DNA of 27,322 nucleotides, taken from Saprospiraceae bacterium. GTDB taxonomy: Bacteria; Bacteroidota; Bacteroidia; Chitinophagales; Saprospiraceae. The position numbers were made by a program, and so were the translations under genes. The notes below the pieces were generated by a model that worked only from the letters and a program-made list of their open reading frames with translations, was not told the DNA's origin and did no database searches. Below, piece by piece: positions 7,312 to 15,700 of the stretch. How positions within the stretch are numbered: position 1 is the first letter of the stretch; each line of letters opens with the position of its first letter. The DNA is taken from contig SLDF01000420.1 in assembly GCA_007125435.1 (NCBI GenBank), positions 1 through 27,322 of the forward strand, read 5' to 3'.

Positions 7312-7340
7312 ATTAGAAAAAGATTTCTAATAATTAGAAA
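7312..7340. promoter_or_regulatory. Triple half-site operator candidate upstream of hupS
   Basis: Three copies of one 8-bp half-site occur in alternating orientation: ATTAGAAA (7312-7319), TTTCTAAT (7324-7331) and ATTAGAAA (7333-7340). The last two make the perfect 17-bp palindrome TTTCTAATAATTAGAAA; the first two make a second palindrome with a 4-nt spacer. A 15-17 bp dyad is the usual TetR operator size, and two TetR genes lie just upstream. The position, about 50 nt upstream of the -7 element, suits activation or looped repression rather than simple steric block. Confidence 0.55.
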
Positions 7341-7373
7341 CTATTTTCAAATTTTGTTAGTAAATCCTTCCTA

Positions 7374-7398
7374 TTTGATTTTTATTATCATATATTTG
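7374..7398 (+). promoter_or_regulatory. Bacteroidota-type promoter candidate for hupSL
   Basis: TATATTTG at 7391-7398 matches the -7 consensus TAnnTTTG exactly. A TTTG lies at 7374-7377, but the 13-nt spacing is shorter than the usual ~19-21, so the -33 part is weak. Transcription would start near 7405 and give a leader of about 78 nt before hupS. No Shine-Dalgarno sequence precedes the hupS ATG, which is normal for this phylum. Confidence 0.5.
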
Positions 7399-7482
7399 CC
7401 CCAAGCGCAAGTATTCCCATATTTATATGGACTGAATGTGTGTTTTATTTACTAATGTTTTAGCTCAACAAATCTTTACAAA

Positions 7483-8463
7483 ATGGCAAATGTACTTTGG
7501 CTGCAAGGGGGAGCATGTAGTGGTAATACCATGTCTTTTCTAAACGCAGAAGAACCGACCGTCGTAGAATTGGTTACTGACTTTGGGGTCAATATTCTAT
7601 GGCACCCTTCTATAGGACTTGAAATAGGTCATCAGGTCACTGATTTATTACACAGTATTAAGGATGGTAAGACTCAACTGGATATACTCGTCTACGAGGG
7701 ATCCATCGTGCAAGGTCCCAATGGCACCGGTACGATGAATTACTTTGCTGAAAGGCCAATGCAGGAATGGATAAAAGAACTTTCAGAGATAGCGGGTTAT
7801 GTTGTAGCCATAGGAGACTGTGCGACCTGGGGAGGTATACCTGCAGTTCCGCCAAACCCGAGTGAAAGCACAGGTATGCAGTTTCTCAAAAAAGAAAAGG
7901 GAGGGTTTTTAGGAGAGAATTATACGTCTAAAGGCGGTCTACCTGTTATCAATATTCCGGGTTGTCCTGCTCACCCTGACTGGATCACTCAGATCCTTGT
8001 CGCCATAGCTACAGGTAGGATAGGGGATGTACTTTTAGATGAATATCACAGGCCAAAGACTTTTTTCACTGATTTTGTGCAGACCGGATGTCCAAATGCT
8101 ATAAGTTTTGCTCAGAAAGTGGATGGGCACTTTGGTAAAAGAGGTGGTTGTCTTTTCTATGAAGTTGGCTGCAGAGGACCTATGACCAGAGCAAGTTGTA
8201 ATAGAATATTGTGGAATAGACAGTCCAGTAAAACGCGTGCAAACCACCCTTGTCTGGGTTGCACAGAGCCTGGATTTCCGCACAATGACCTTGTAAAGGG
8301 GAGTGTCTTTAAGACGATGAAGTATCTGGGGTTTCTCCCAAAGTCAGTGCCGTCCGGTCACTCTAAAGTAGGCTACTATGCTCGTGCCGGATTTGAAAAG
8401 GCCATGGGGGTCGTAGACAAAGCAGTAGTAGGTACGCGACCTCAATTCGAATCTTCAAAATAA
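7483..8463 (+). CDS. hupS: Group 2a [NiFe]-hydrogenase small subunit
   Basis: This is the electron-transfer subunit of a cytoplasm-facing uptake hydrogenase (326 aa). The N-terminus LWLQGGACSGNTMSFLNAEE, the block GDCATWGGIPA, PGCPAHPDWITQI, GCLFYE(V)GCRGPMT and CLGCTEP are those of cyanobacterial HupS and mycobacterial HucS. Cluster ligands visible include C12, C113, C161, C203, C223, C230, C239, C257 and C260. Where most families have a second proximal Cys (CxxC) this one has N15, as in its group; group 2a Huc is known to carry only [3Fe-4S] clusters, which this pattern fits. There is no Tat signal peptide or C-terminal membrane anchor. The large subunit follows after 26 nt. Confidence 0.97.
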   Translation: MANVLWLQGGACSGNTMSFLNAEEPTVVELVTDFGVNILWHPSIGLEIGHQVTDLLHSIKDGKTQLDILVYEGSIVQGPNGTGTMNYFAERPMQEWIKELSEIAGYVVAIGDCATWGGIPAVPPNPSESTGMQFLKKEKGGFLGENYTSKGGLPVINIPGCPAHPDWITQILVAIATGRIGDVLLDEYHRPKTFFTDFVQTGCPNAISFAQKVDGHFGKRGGCLFYEVGCRGPMTRASCNRILWNRQSSKTRANHPCLGCTEPGFPHNDLVKGSVFKTMKYLGFLPKSVPSGHSKVGYYARAGFEKAMGVVDKAVVGTRPQFESSK

Positions 8464-8489
8464 TTAAGTACACACTAAATAAAAAAATC

Positions 8490-10082
8490 ATGTCACAATA
8501 TAAAGAATTAAATATTTCCCCCGTTGGTCGAGTCGAAGGTGACCTCGATGTCAAGGTATATATGGAAGATGGCGTTGTCACAAGAGCCCATACACAGGCG
8601 GCTATGTTCCGTGGGTTTGAGCAGATCATGGCCGGCAAGGATCCTCAGTCAGGATTAATTGTAACGCCGAGGATTTGTGGAATTTGCGGTGGTTCACATT
8701 TGTACTGCGCTTCTTCTGCTCTGGATACCATTTGGAAAACAACACTTACGCCTAATGCTCTGCTATTACGGGCTATTGGTCAGGCGTGTGAGACCATACA
8801 AAGTATTCCAAGGTGGTATTATGCCATTTTCGCTACAGATATGGCCAATAAAAAGTTTGCCAATAAACCGCTCTATGAAGAAGTAACCAAAAGGTGGGCT
8901 GCTTATGTTGGTACCTCTTTCCAAACAGGTCTGACGGCTTCTGCTTTACCTGTAGAGATTTATGCTATTTTTGGAGGACAATGGCCGCACTCTTCTTACA
9001 TGGTACCCGGTGGTGTTATGTGTGCTCCTACACTCAAAGACATCACTAGAGCTCATGCTATCCTCAATCACTTTAGAAACAGATGGCTGGAAACGACCCT
9101 ACTGGGCTGCTCTATTGAAAGATACTTACAAGTGAAGTCATGGGATGATCTCATGGAATGGGTAAATGAAAATGAAAGCCAGAGAAATAGTGATCTGGGA
9201 CTATTCATTCGGGCCGGTCTTGAATTTGGACTTGACAAATTTGGTCAGGGCGTAGGTAAGTTTGTCGCATATGGTACTTACCTACACAAAGATATGTACA
9301 ATAATCCTACGATTGAGGCGAGAAACAATGCTGTGATTTCACCAGGTGCTTTTTATGATGGCAAGAAGTTTCATGCGCTGAATCATCTAGATATCCAGGA
9401 GCATGTCGATCATGCATGGTATAAGGATGTAGATCCGGCTCACCCATGGGATGAGCCTATTCCAACGCCTGTAGCTTCACAAAATTTAGAAGAATCAGAC
9501 TTCTCAGGAAAATACAGCTGGTCTAAGGCACCACGATATATGGGACACGCAGCTGAAGCAGGTCCATTAGCCAGGGTAATAGCGGCAGGTAATCCGGATA
9601 ACCTAGAACATCAGAATAGAGATCCTCTATTTTTGGATATTATGGACAAACTTGGACCTAGTGTATTTACCAGAACATTGGCAAGATTACACGAAGCGCC
9701 CAGGCTTTATGAATATGTCAACCAATGGCTAGGACAAATTGACCTGGATGGAGAGTTTTACATCAAGCCTGAAGAGAGAGATGGCAAAGGCTGGGGTGCT
9801 ACAGAGGCTGCGAGAGGTGCTCTCGCACACTGGGTAGAGATTAAAAACGGTGTCATTGAAAACTATCAGGTCATGGCTCCGACCACGTGGAATGTAGGCC
9901 CTAATGATGCTAAAGGTAATCCGGGACCAATAGAGGCTGCACTGGAAGGTACTGAGATAGAAGATCCACACGACCCGGTAGAAGTAGGTATGGTCGCAAG
10001 ATCATTTGACAGTTGTCTGGTCTGTACAGTCCATGCTCACGATGGAAAATCGGGCGAAGAACTTAGTAAATTTAAATTGTAA
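8490..10082 (+). CDS. hupL: Group 2a [NiFe]-hydrogenase large subunit (precursor)
   Basis: This is the catalytic subunit that splits H2 at the Ni-Fe(CN)2CO site. It has 530 residues with the L1 motif RICGICGGSH (C63, C66) and the L2 motif DSCLVCTVH (C509, C512, H515); together these give the four Cys ligands. The 15 residues after H515 (AHDGKSGEELSKFKL) form the C-terminal peptide that the downstream protease is expected to remove after nickel insertion. The N-terminal GRVEGD is also present. Cys replaces the Pro of the common DPCxxC motif by Ser (DSC), as in group 2a. H2 affinity and oxygen tolerance cannot be read from sequence, but group 2a members are typically made by aerobes. Confidence 0.97.
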   Translation: MSQYKELNISPVGRVEGDLDVKVYMEDGVVTRAHTQAAMFRGFEQIMAGKDPQSGLIVTPRICGICGGSHLYCASSALDTIWKTTLTPNALLLRAIGQACETIQSIPRWYYAIFATDMANKKFANKPLYEEVTKRWAAYVGTSFQTGLTASALPVEIYAIFGGQWPHSSYMVPGGVMCAPTLKDITRAHAILNHFRNRWLETTLLGCSIERYLQVKSWDDLMEWVNENESQRNSDLGLFIRAGLEFGLDKFGQGVGKFVAYGTYLHKDMYNNPTIEARNNAVISPGAFYDGKKFHALNHLDIQEHVDHAWYKDVDPAHPWDEPIPTPVASQNLEESDFSGKYSWSKAPRYMGHAAEAGPLARVIAAGNPDNLEHQNRDPLFLDIMDKLGPSVFTRTLARLHEAPRLYEYVNQWLGQIDLDGEFYIKPEERDGKGWGATEAARGALAHWVEIKNGVIENYQVMAPTTWNVGPNDAKGNPGPIEAALEGTEIEDPHDPVEVGMVARSFDSCLVCTVHAHDGKSGEELSKFKL

Positions 10083-10100
10083 GGATTTACACAATCGATC

Positions 10101-10143
10101 CAATAACGCAGAATCTCAAGTCTTTGAGTATTCTGCGTTATTG
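10101..10143 (+). terminator. Strong hairpin between hupL and hupW
   Basis: The arms 10101-10114 and 10130-10143 pair perfectly over 14 bp. After a one-base bulge, five more pairs (CTCAA, 10115-10119, with TTGAG, 10124-10128) leave a 4-nt loop. It lies 18 nt after the hupL stop and 20 nt before hupW. The downstream sequence is T-rich but lacks a continuous T run, so it may be a partial terminator or a 3' stabiliser that keeps hupSL mRNA more abundant than the downstream genes. Confidence 0.7.
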
Positions 10144-10163
10144 CTATTTATACCCACGAAGAA

Positions 10164-10649
10164 ATGAATAAAGTAGCAATCATGGGTTTTGGTAACCCGG
10201 TAAGGTCTGACGATGCAGTAGGCTGTTATGTTATTGAAGAACTGAGAAAGACCAAAATCGGTGAAGACCCTAATGTTACACTTTTAGATATGGGCACTTC
10301 CGCTTTTGAAGTCTTATTCAGCTTGAAGGGTCATGATCAGATTATTATTATTGACGGCGTTATTAACTCTGATGATACAGATGGCACCTTATTTAAGTTA
10401 CCTGCTAGCGAAGTCAAGGCAAATATTCAGGACGACCCTATGGTGTTTTTGCATAGCTTGAAATGGGATCAAGCACTTTCATATGCCAATAAAATCATGA
10501 ATGATGACTTCCCGGAAGATAATATTACTGTTTACCTTATTGCCATTACTAATACTAAGCTTGAAGTCGAAATGAGCGTTGAAGTCAAATCTGCTGCTGA
10601 AAGGCTAGTCAATATTATTGTTGATGATATTTACCAAAACGCTAGTTAA
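10164..10649 (+). CDS. hupW: Hydrogenase maturation protease (HupW/HyaD, peptidase A31)
   Basis: This 161-aa endopeptidase is expected to remove the C-terminal peptide of HupL after nickel insertion. The N-terminal GFGNPVRSDDAVG matches the family motif GxGNxxxxDDxxG, with the first metal-sensing acidic residue nearby (an E in VIEEL). The third ligand is H within FLHSLKWDQAL. Length is normal. It is placed directly after hupSL and a hairpin, and 3 nt before a 124-aa orphan, so it probably forms a lower-expressed distal part of the operon. Confidence 0.93.
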   Translation: MNKVAIMGFGNPVRSDDAVGCYVIEELRKTKIGEDPNVTLLDMGTSAFEVLFSLKGHDQIIIIDGVINSDDTDGTLFKLPASEVKANIQDDPMVFLHSLKWDQALSYANKIMNDDFPEDNITVYLIAITNTKLEVEMSVEVKSAAERLVNIIVDDIYQNAS

Positions 10650-10652
10650 ATC

Positions 10653-11027
10653 ATGGAAAGAGTATTCAATTTCGGAAAGTTTACGCCTGGCAGCAAAAAA
10701 GCAATTGAGGATGCACCTGTACAATTATTTAATCAGCACCTTTTGATCAAGGCTTTTTTAGCGGATCAGTTTATAAAAGACTGCAGGCAGGTCTATGCCG
10801 TGTATTACAAAGACAAAAACACATTACTTCTTGCTCCTGATACAGACAAGGACTTCAAGCAATTACACAAGGCAATCCTGCTCTTTGTGAAAATTAAGAA
10901 TATAGAAGGCGATCGGTCTATTTCTCTTCAGGAGTTTTTCGCAGATTGGCCGGATGTACCATCTGATGATAGAGAGTTGACCTTTGAGTTTCAGTCTGCA
11001 ATTAACGTGTTAAAAGTCAACCTATAG
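10653..11027 (+). CDS. Hypothetical protein (124 aa) downstream of hupW
   Basis: I do not recognise this protein. It is soluble, rich in Lys, Asp and aromatic residues, with a single Cys (KDCRQVYAVYY). A segment TLLLAPDTDKDFKQLHKAIL is followed by SLQEFFADWPDVP. No cysteine motif for an iron-sulfur cluster and no membrane segment are present, so it does not look like an electron carrier. It begins 3 nt after hupW and ends 24 nt before the TPR-like gene, which ties it to hydrogenase expression. It could be an assembly factor for HupSL; this is inference from position only. Confidence 0.72.
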   Translation: MERVFNFGKFTPGSKKAIEDAPVQLFNQHLLIKAFLADQFIKDCRQVYAVYYKDKNTLLLAPDTDKDFKQLHKAILLFVKIKNIEGDRSISLQEFFADWPDVPSDDRELTFEFQSAINVLKVNL

Positions 11028-11051
11028 TTAATTAGTCGTCAATCGAATTTT

Positions 11052-12572
11052 ATGATAAACATATATACCACACAGGATAGAATCGAAGAGCTGACAATGA
11101 TGATCAAGGAAGAGCATCGCCTGATTGAGTTGGTGACCATTTTTGATTTACTGGAGATAAGGCCTAAGTCATCGGCTCTTAGCATCATCGTAGATTCACA
11201 AGGCATAAAACTACCTCTTGATTGGGCTAATGAATTGCCTCCTTACTTGCTTCCAGAGGCCCTCATGATGAGTAAAAATACTTTATTAGGATTGATCTAT
11301 ATAAAACTAGGCAATTTTGAAAGAGGGTTAGAGCTATTAAAAGACCATTCAGCTTTACTGGCTGAAGTTGATTTCATACGCAGGTTACAGCTCGGCTTGA
11401 CAGCAGACCCCAGTCAGTTGGCAGTGGAGACATATCAGGAATACGATGATTACAGACTCATGCACAATAATGCTATTGTGAGGCTCTACTCTACGGATGA
11501 GCCGTACACGCAACCGGCTAAGGTAGATTATTACTTCAAAGAGTCCATCGCTTCAGCACCCAATGAAGAGTACAAGGCGTGGTCCAGTATTCAATACTTT
11601 ACGTTTTTACTAGATACAAATAGAGCAGATGAAGCTAGACAGCTTCTTACAGCCATCAATACTTCAGAACTGTCAAAAGCAGCCACCACAGAATGTGATT
11701 ATAATCTGTGTAAGTTAGATTTGTTTAGTTTATCTCCTCCTTATGATCTCGACAAATTAAATACCTTAAAGGATAGGCTATGGTCCTGTCTGGTCTATTA
11801 CGAAAAGAACGAACAGCATGTTATGCAGGCATTATGTCTGATGGATGCTGCTCAAATTGCAAATATAACAGACAGTTTTGCAGAGTCACTTGGTTATTAC
11901 TCTAAAGCTATATCCATATTTGGACAGGAAAATCTTGATGAGTTTGTTAACGAAGCCCACTTAAAAAAAGCAAACCTATTACTGTCCTGGGCGCAGAAAG
12001 GCCATCCACAGTTTTATAAACCGGCCATGGAAGCCTATCAAAAGGCCACAAAGCTTTATTCCAAAGAGGACTTTCCAGTAATTTATGGCGAAATTCAGGA
12101 GAAGCTTGGTATCATCTATGCTCAGGTTCCGGACGAAGCCAAAAAGAAAAGTATATGGGCGGCTGTATCGTCTTCATCATTTAAGGAAGCCCTCAGCATT
12201 TTTGACAAGTCCTCTCACCCTTATGAGTATGCTCGGGTCTGCAATCACTACGCTAATGCGCTCATAAAATATCCTGCAGCTGTGTTATCGGACAATCTTG
12301 AAAAGTCATTGTTTTACTACTCAGAAGCACTTGATATCAGGGATAGTGATAGCCTGCCTCTGGAGCGCTCTTTGACCCTTCTTAATTATATCGAGGCGTG
12401 CTGGTTTATCCAGCAAGATGAAGATCACATTAATGAAAGTCAGCACCTCTCAGATATGGAAAATAAGATACAAGAAGTCATAGCGCTTAACGTAAGTGAG
12501 GAGTTGGTCAACAATGCACGTGAGCACAAGGAAAAACTTGAGGAGCTGAAGAAAATACTCCAGACAAATTAA
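11052..12572 (+). CDS. TPR-like helical repeat protein of the hydrogenase operon
   Basis: This 506-aa protein is all-helical. Clear TPR-like units are NTLLGLIYIKLGNFERGLELL (residues ~75-95), the segment with ESLGYYSKAISIFGQE (~280), PAMEAYQKATKLYSKE (~325), SFKEALSIFDKSSHPYEYAR (~380) and SLFYYSEALDIRDS (~420). There is no signal peptide, so it is cytoplasmic. It is the last gene of the hydrogenase unit; its stop codon overlaps the terminator-like hairpin. A role in holding complexes together or in hydrogenase assembly is plausible, and TPR proteins occur near other group 2a hydrogenases as far as I recall, but sequence alone does not assign a function. Confidence 0.82.
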   Translation: MINIYTTQDRIEELTMMIKEEHRLIELVTIFDLLEIRPKSSALSIIVDSQGIKLPLDWANELPPYLLPEALMMSKNTLLGLIYIKLGNFERGLELLKDHSALLAEVDFIRRLQLGLTADPSQLAVETYQEYDDYRLMHNNAIVRLYSTDEPYTQPAKVDYYFKESIASAPNEEYKAWSSIQYFTFLLDTNRADEARQLLTAINTSELSKAATTECDYNLCKLDLFSLSPPYDLDKLNTLKDRLWSCLVYYEKNEQHVMQALCLMDAAQIANITDSFAESLGYYSKAISIFGQENLDEFVNEAHLKKANLLLSWAQKGHPQFYKPAMEAYQKATKLYSKEDFPVIYGEIQEKLGIIYAQVPDEAKKKSIWAAVSSSSFKEALSIFDKSSHPYEYARVCNHYANALIKYPAAVLSDNLEKSLFYYSEALDIRDSDSLPLERSLTLLNYIEACWFIQQDEDHINESQHLSDMENKIQEVIALNVSEELVNNAREHKEKLEELKKILQTN

Positions 12573-12611
12573 ACCCGAATTACGAGACTCTACTGCATGC
12601 TTCGGGTTTAA
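12569..12611. terminator. Hairpin at the end of the hydrogenase operon
   Basis: TTAAACCCGAA (12569-12579) pairs perfectly with TTCGGGTTTAA (12601-12611) over 11 bp around a 21-nt loop. The left arm contains the stop codon of the TPR-like gene. There is no long T run after it. It lies between two convergent units and may end transcription from both sides. Confidence 0.6.
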
Positions 12612-12710
12612 TCAAGTTATTAGGGAATAAGCTTCCTCTTGTTTAAGTCAAATCGCTATTGAGCGTCTGAAAATTGTCAACCTAATCTTCTAAAGCTTTG
12701 CTCTAAACCG

Positions 12711-15700
12711 TCAATTCCTAATCGTAATATCACCCCTATACAATAAGACGGCACCATCTAAGAACTCAACTTCAATTGTGTAAATATACACACCCGGCTG
12801 AGCATCTCGACCTCTACTTGTCCCATCCCAACCTTCAGAGCCAAATTCATCAAACTGGAGATCGTCTTTTTCAAACATGACATTGCCCCATCTATCATAA
12901 ATAGCCATTCTGTTAATGGCAGTAACGGCCCTGCCGGCATAGACTTCAAACACATCATTCAATCCATCATTATTTGGAGAAAATGCATTCGGTATATACA
13001 CCAGTCGACGTTTTATTACCCTTACATTAACTCTATCAGTGCCCACACAGCCGTTGACATCGGTTACTACTAAAGAATAGTCAGTTGTATTGAGAGGAAA
13101 GGCATTGGGTTGCTCACAGTCTATGCATGACAAACTCTCTCCAGGCATCCAGTCAAAATCTGCTATCGGACTATCTGATTGTATGAATGGAAATAAGGAA
13201 ATGGTATCTCCCAGGTCCATTTCTAAATCCGGACCCAGATCAACTATAAGTGGTGGAGGCTCATTGATAAAAAATGTTGTATCAAATGAGCAGCCTCTAT
13301 CATCAAACACGGAAACAAATACTTCACCGGCAAGGGTAGGGAAAGGGCTTCCAACTGGAACTGTAGGTCCATTATTGACAGAAAAGGTATAATTACTCCC
13401 GGAGCCACCACTCGCACTTTCGATAGTGATTAAGGTTTCAAAACCATTGCACAATGGTTCATCCGGACTTGGTATCACAGCTTCAATTGGTGTAGGCTCT
13501 TCGATGGCAGCATTGGCTTCGGCCATACAACCTCTGCTATCAGTGACCGATATGCTGTAGTCACCAGGACTTAGGTCTGTTGCTACCTCAGTTGTCGAGA
13601 CAGAGGGCGACCATTGGTATATTCTCGGCCCTTCATTTCCGCCTACAGGAATGACCGTGATCTGTCCATCATTATCACCTGCACAGCTCACACTAAATGT
13701 ATTATCTGTATCAATGACCAAGACTAATAAATCCGGTTCTCCAACTTCTACAGCTGTTTCAAATGTACAATCGTTATCATCTGTCACAATGACATCATAC
13801 AGGCCTGGAGCAAGATCGCTCACTGATGGTCCAGCAACGCCAAGCCCGGGCCACTCATATTGATAAGGCGCTGTGCCTCCCTGTGCCTGGAGGTTTATAT
13901 TGCCATCAGTATCTCCAAAGCAAGAAACATCATTTATTTCTGAATTGTCAAAATCTATATCTATGGGCTCAGGGCCGGGTACCGGTACATTGCTTGTTGC
14001 ATTACATCCATTTTCATCAGTGGCAAATACTGGATTATCCCCAAAGCAGAGGTCTGTAAGCGTAACAGTCGTTATGCCAAATTCAGCATTTCCATCTCCC
14101 CAAGAAACATTAAATGAACCTCCCGGCACACTGCCTTGACTGAGATTCAATACTGCACTGCCATCACAGTCTGTATTGGAGCATGATACCCCTTGGATTT
14201 GTGAAAATGAAAACATGATGAAAGGCGGTTGTTCCAATGTGATCTCATATGGCATGGCGGGACATCCACTTTGGTCATTTATATTGACAGTATAGGTGCC
14301 TGCGACCTGATTGGTAAGTGTAGGACTCATTTCAGTAGTATGGTTCCAGGAGAATGTAAACGGCCCCTGATCACCCTCTACTATCAAGTTGATGACTCCA
14401 TCATTATCTCCCGGACAAGTTGGTCGGGTATGGTCTTCTATTACTGTAAAACGCTCTGCAAATGGTATATTAACTTCGAAGGTAAGCACACATGGCTCAG
14501 GAATATTAGGACTTGTTCCTGTCACAGTAACGGTATAGTCACCTGCACTTAGGTTTGTAATGCTGTTACCGGTCTCTCCATTACTCCATACTATGGTGAC
14601 CGTAAAGTCTTCATCAAAATTAACATCAGCAAAAATAGCACCATCTTCTGTGCCGGTACAAGATTCCGGCACAATTTCAAAGGTTACCCATGGTCCAACA
14701 AAGAAAACAGAGTCTGCTGTACATCCATTACCGTCAGTTACCGTTACTGTATACTCACCCGGCGGTACATCTGTTAATGAATTACCTGTAAACTCACCAT
14801 CGTTCCACTCAAATGTTCTGGGGGCCACACCACCACTTGCAAGTAAGGTGATCGATCCCCCTTCACCGCCTTCTATACACTCTGCGGCTATACTGGTCGC
14901 CAGGTTGATTCTCAATGGCTGTGGATCTCTCAGTTGAACTTCGGCTGATGTGTTACAACCTTCAGTATCGACTGCCTCAACAATATACAGTCCCGGTTCC
15001 AGGTTCGATAAGCTGGTTGTGAAATCACCATCTGTTCGGTCGCCGACATCATCTGGATTCCATGTGAAAGTTACCGGGTTGGCAGGGCCACCCGAAACTT
15101 GTAATTCGACGTCAATCCTGCCGTCTGTATCTCCTACACACGATGGAGATGTTTCAACGATATCGAGTTCTAAAGTCTTTATTTCTTCAAGACAGAAAGT
15201 CGCCTCGGCTACACAGTTTAAGGCATCTTCTACAGTCACCGTATAACAACCCGGAGCCAGATTGGTCCGCGTTTGATTGGTATTAAAATTGTCCCATAGA
15301 TATTGGAAGCTACCTGCCCCTCCAGAAGGCTGAGCTGTCAGTTCACCATCGCTAATGCCTGTACATGTCGGCTGTATATCGTCAAACCCTATAGTTATTG
15401 GAGTCACTCCAAGGCTGGTAGATACGACGTCAGTACATCCATTGGCGTCTGTTACAGTGACAGAATAATTGCCTACTGGCAAGTTCGATATGAAGTTTCT
15501 CCCAAAAATACCATTCGACCATTCATACTGGTAGGGCTCTGCACCTCCACCGACATCAACTCTTATCCGACCTGTTCTATTAAGTGGGGGTTCAAAACAC
15601 CGAACTGGCTGTTCAATAATTGGTGTGGCAAATATGCGTATTGCATTTTCAACTGTAATGGTCAAGATGGTTCCTCCTCCGGCATTATCTAAAATAGTGA

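Larger units (their letters stand above)
6760..7482. other. Intergenic region upstream of hupS
   Basis: This 723-bp stretch has no convincing gene. Short open frames inside it lie in repeat sequence and have no start context or recognisable product. It holds repeat copy C (6883-7178), two dyads (7276-7291 and 7312-7340), and a TAnnTTTG element (7391-7398). The 3' part is markedly AT-rich, as expected for a promoter region. No tRNA or known riboswitch was recognised. Confidence 0.7.

Noticed and set aside
7483..10082. Assignment of the hydrogenase to group 1h (high-affinity actinobacterial type)
   Set aside because: The accessory NHL gene and lack of Tat signal first suggested it, but the HupS N-terminus (LWLQGGACSGNT), GDCATWGG and CLGCTEP blocks and the HupL L1/L2 motifs match group 2a HupSL/Huc.
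13090..15692. Several plus-strand open frames opposite the SprB-repeat gene
   Set aside because: They are antisense shadows of a repetitive coding sequence, with Ser/Thr/Pro-rich translations mirroring the repeats.
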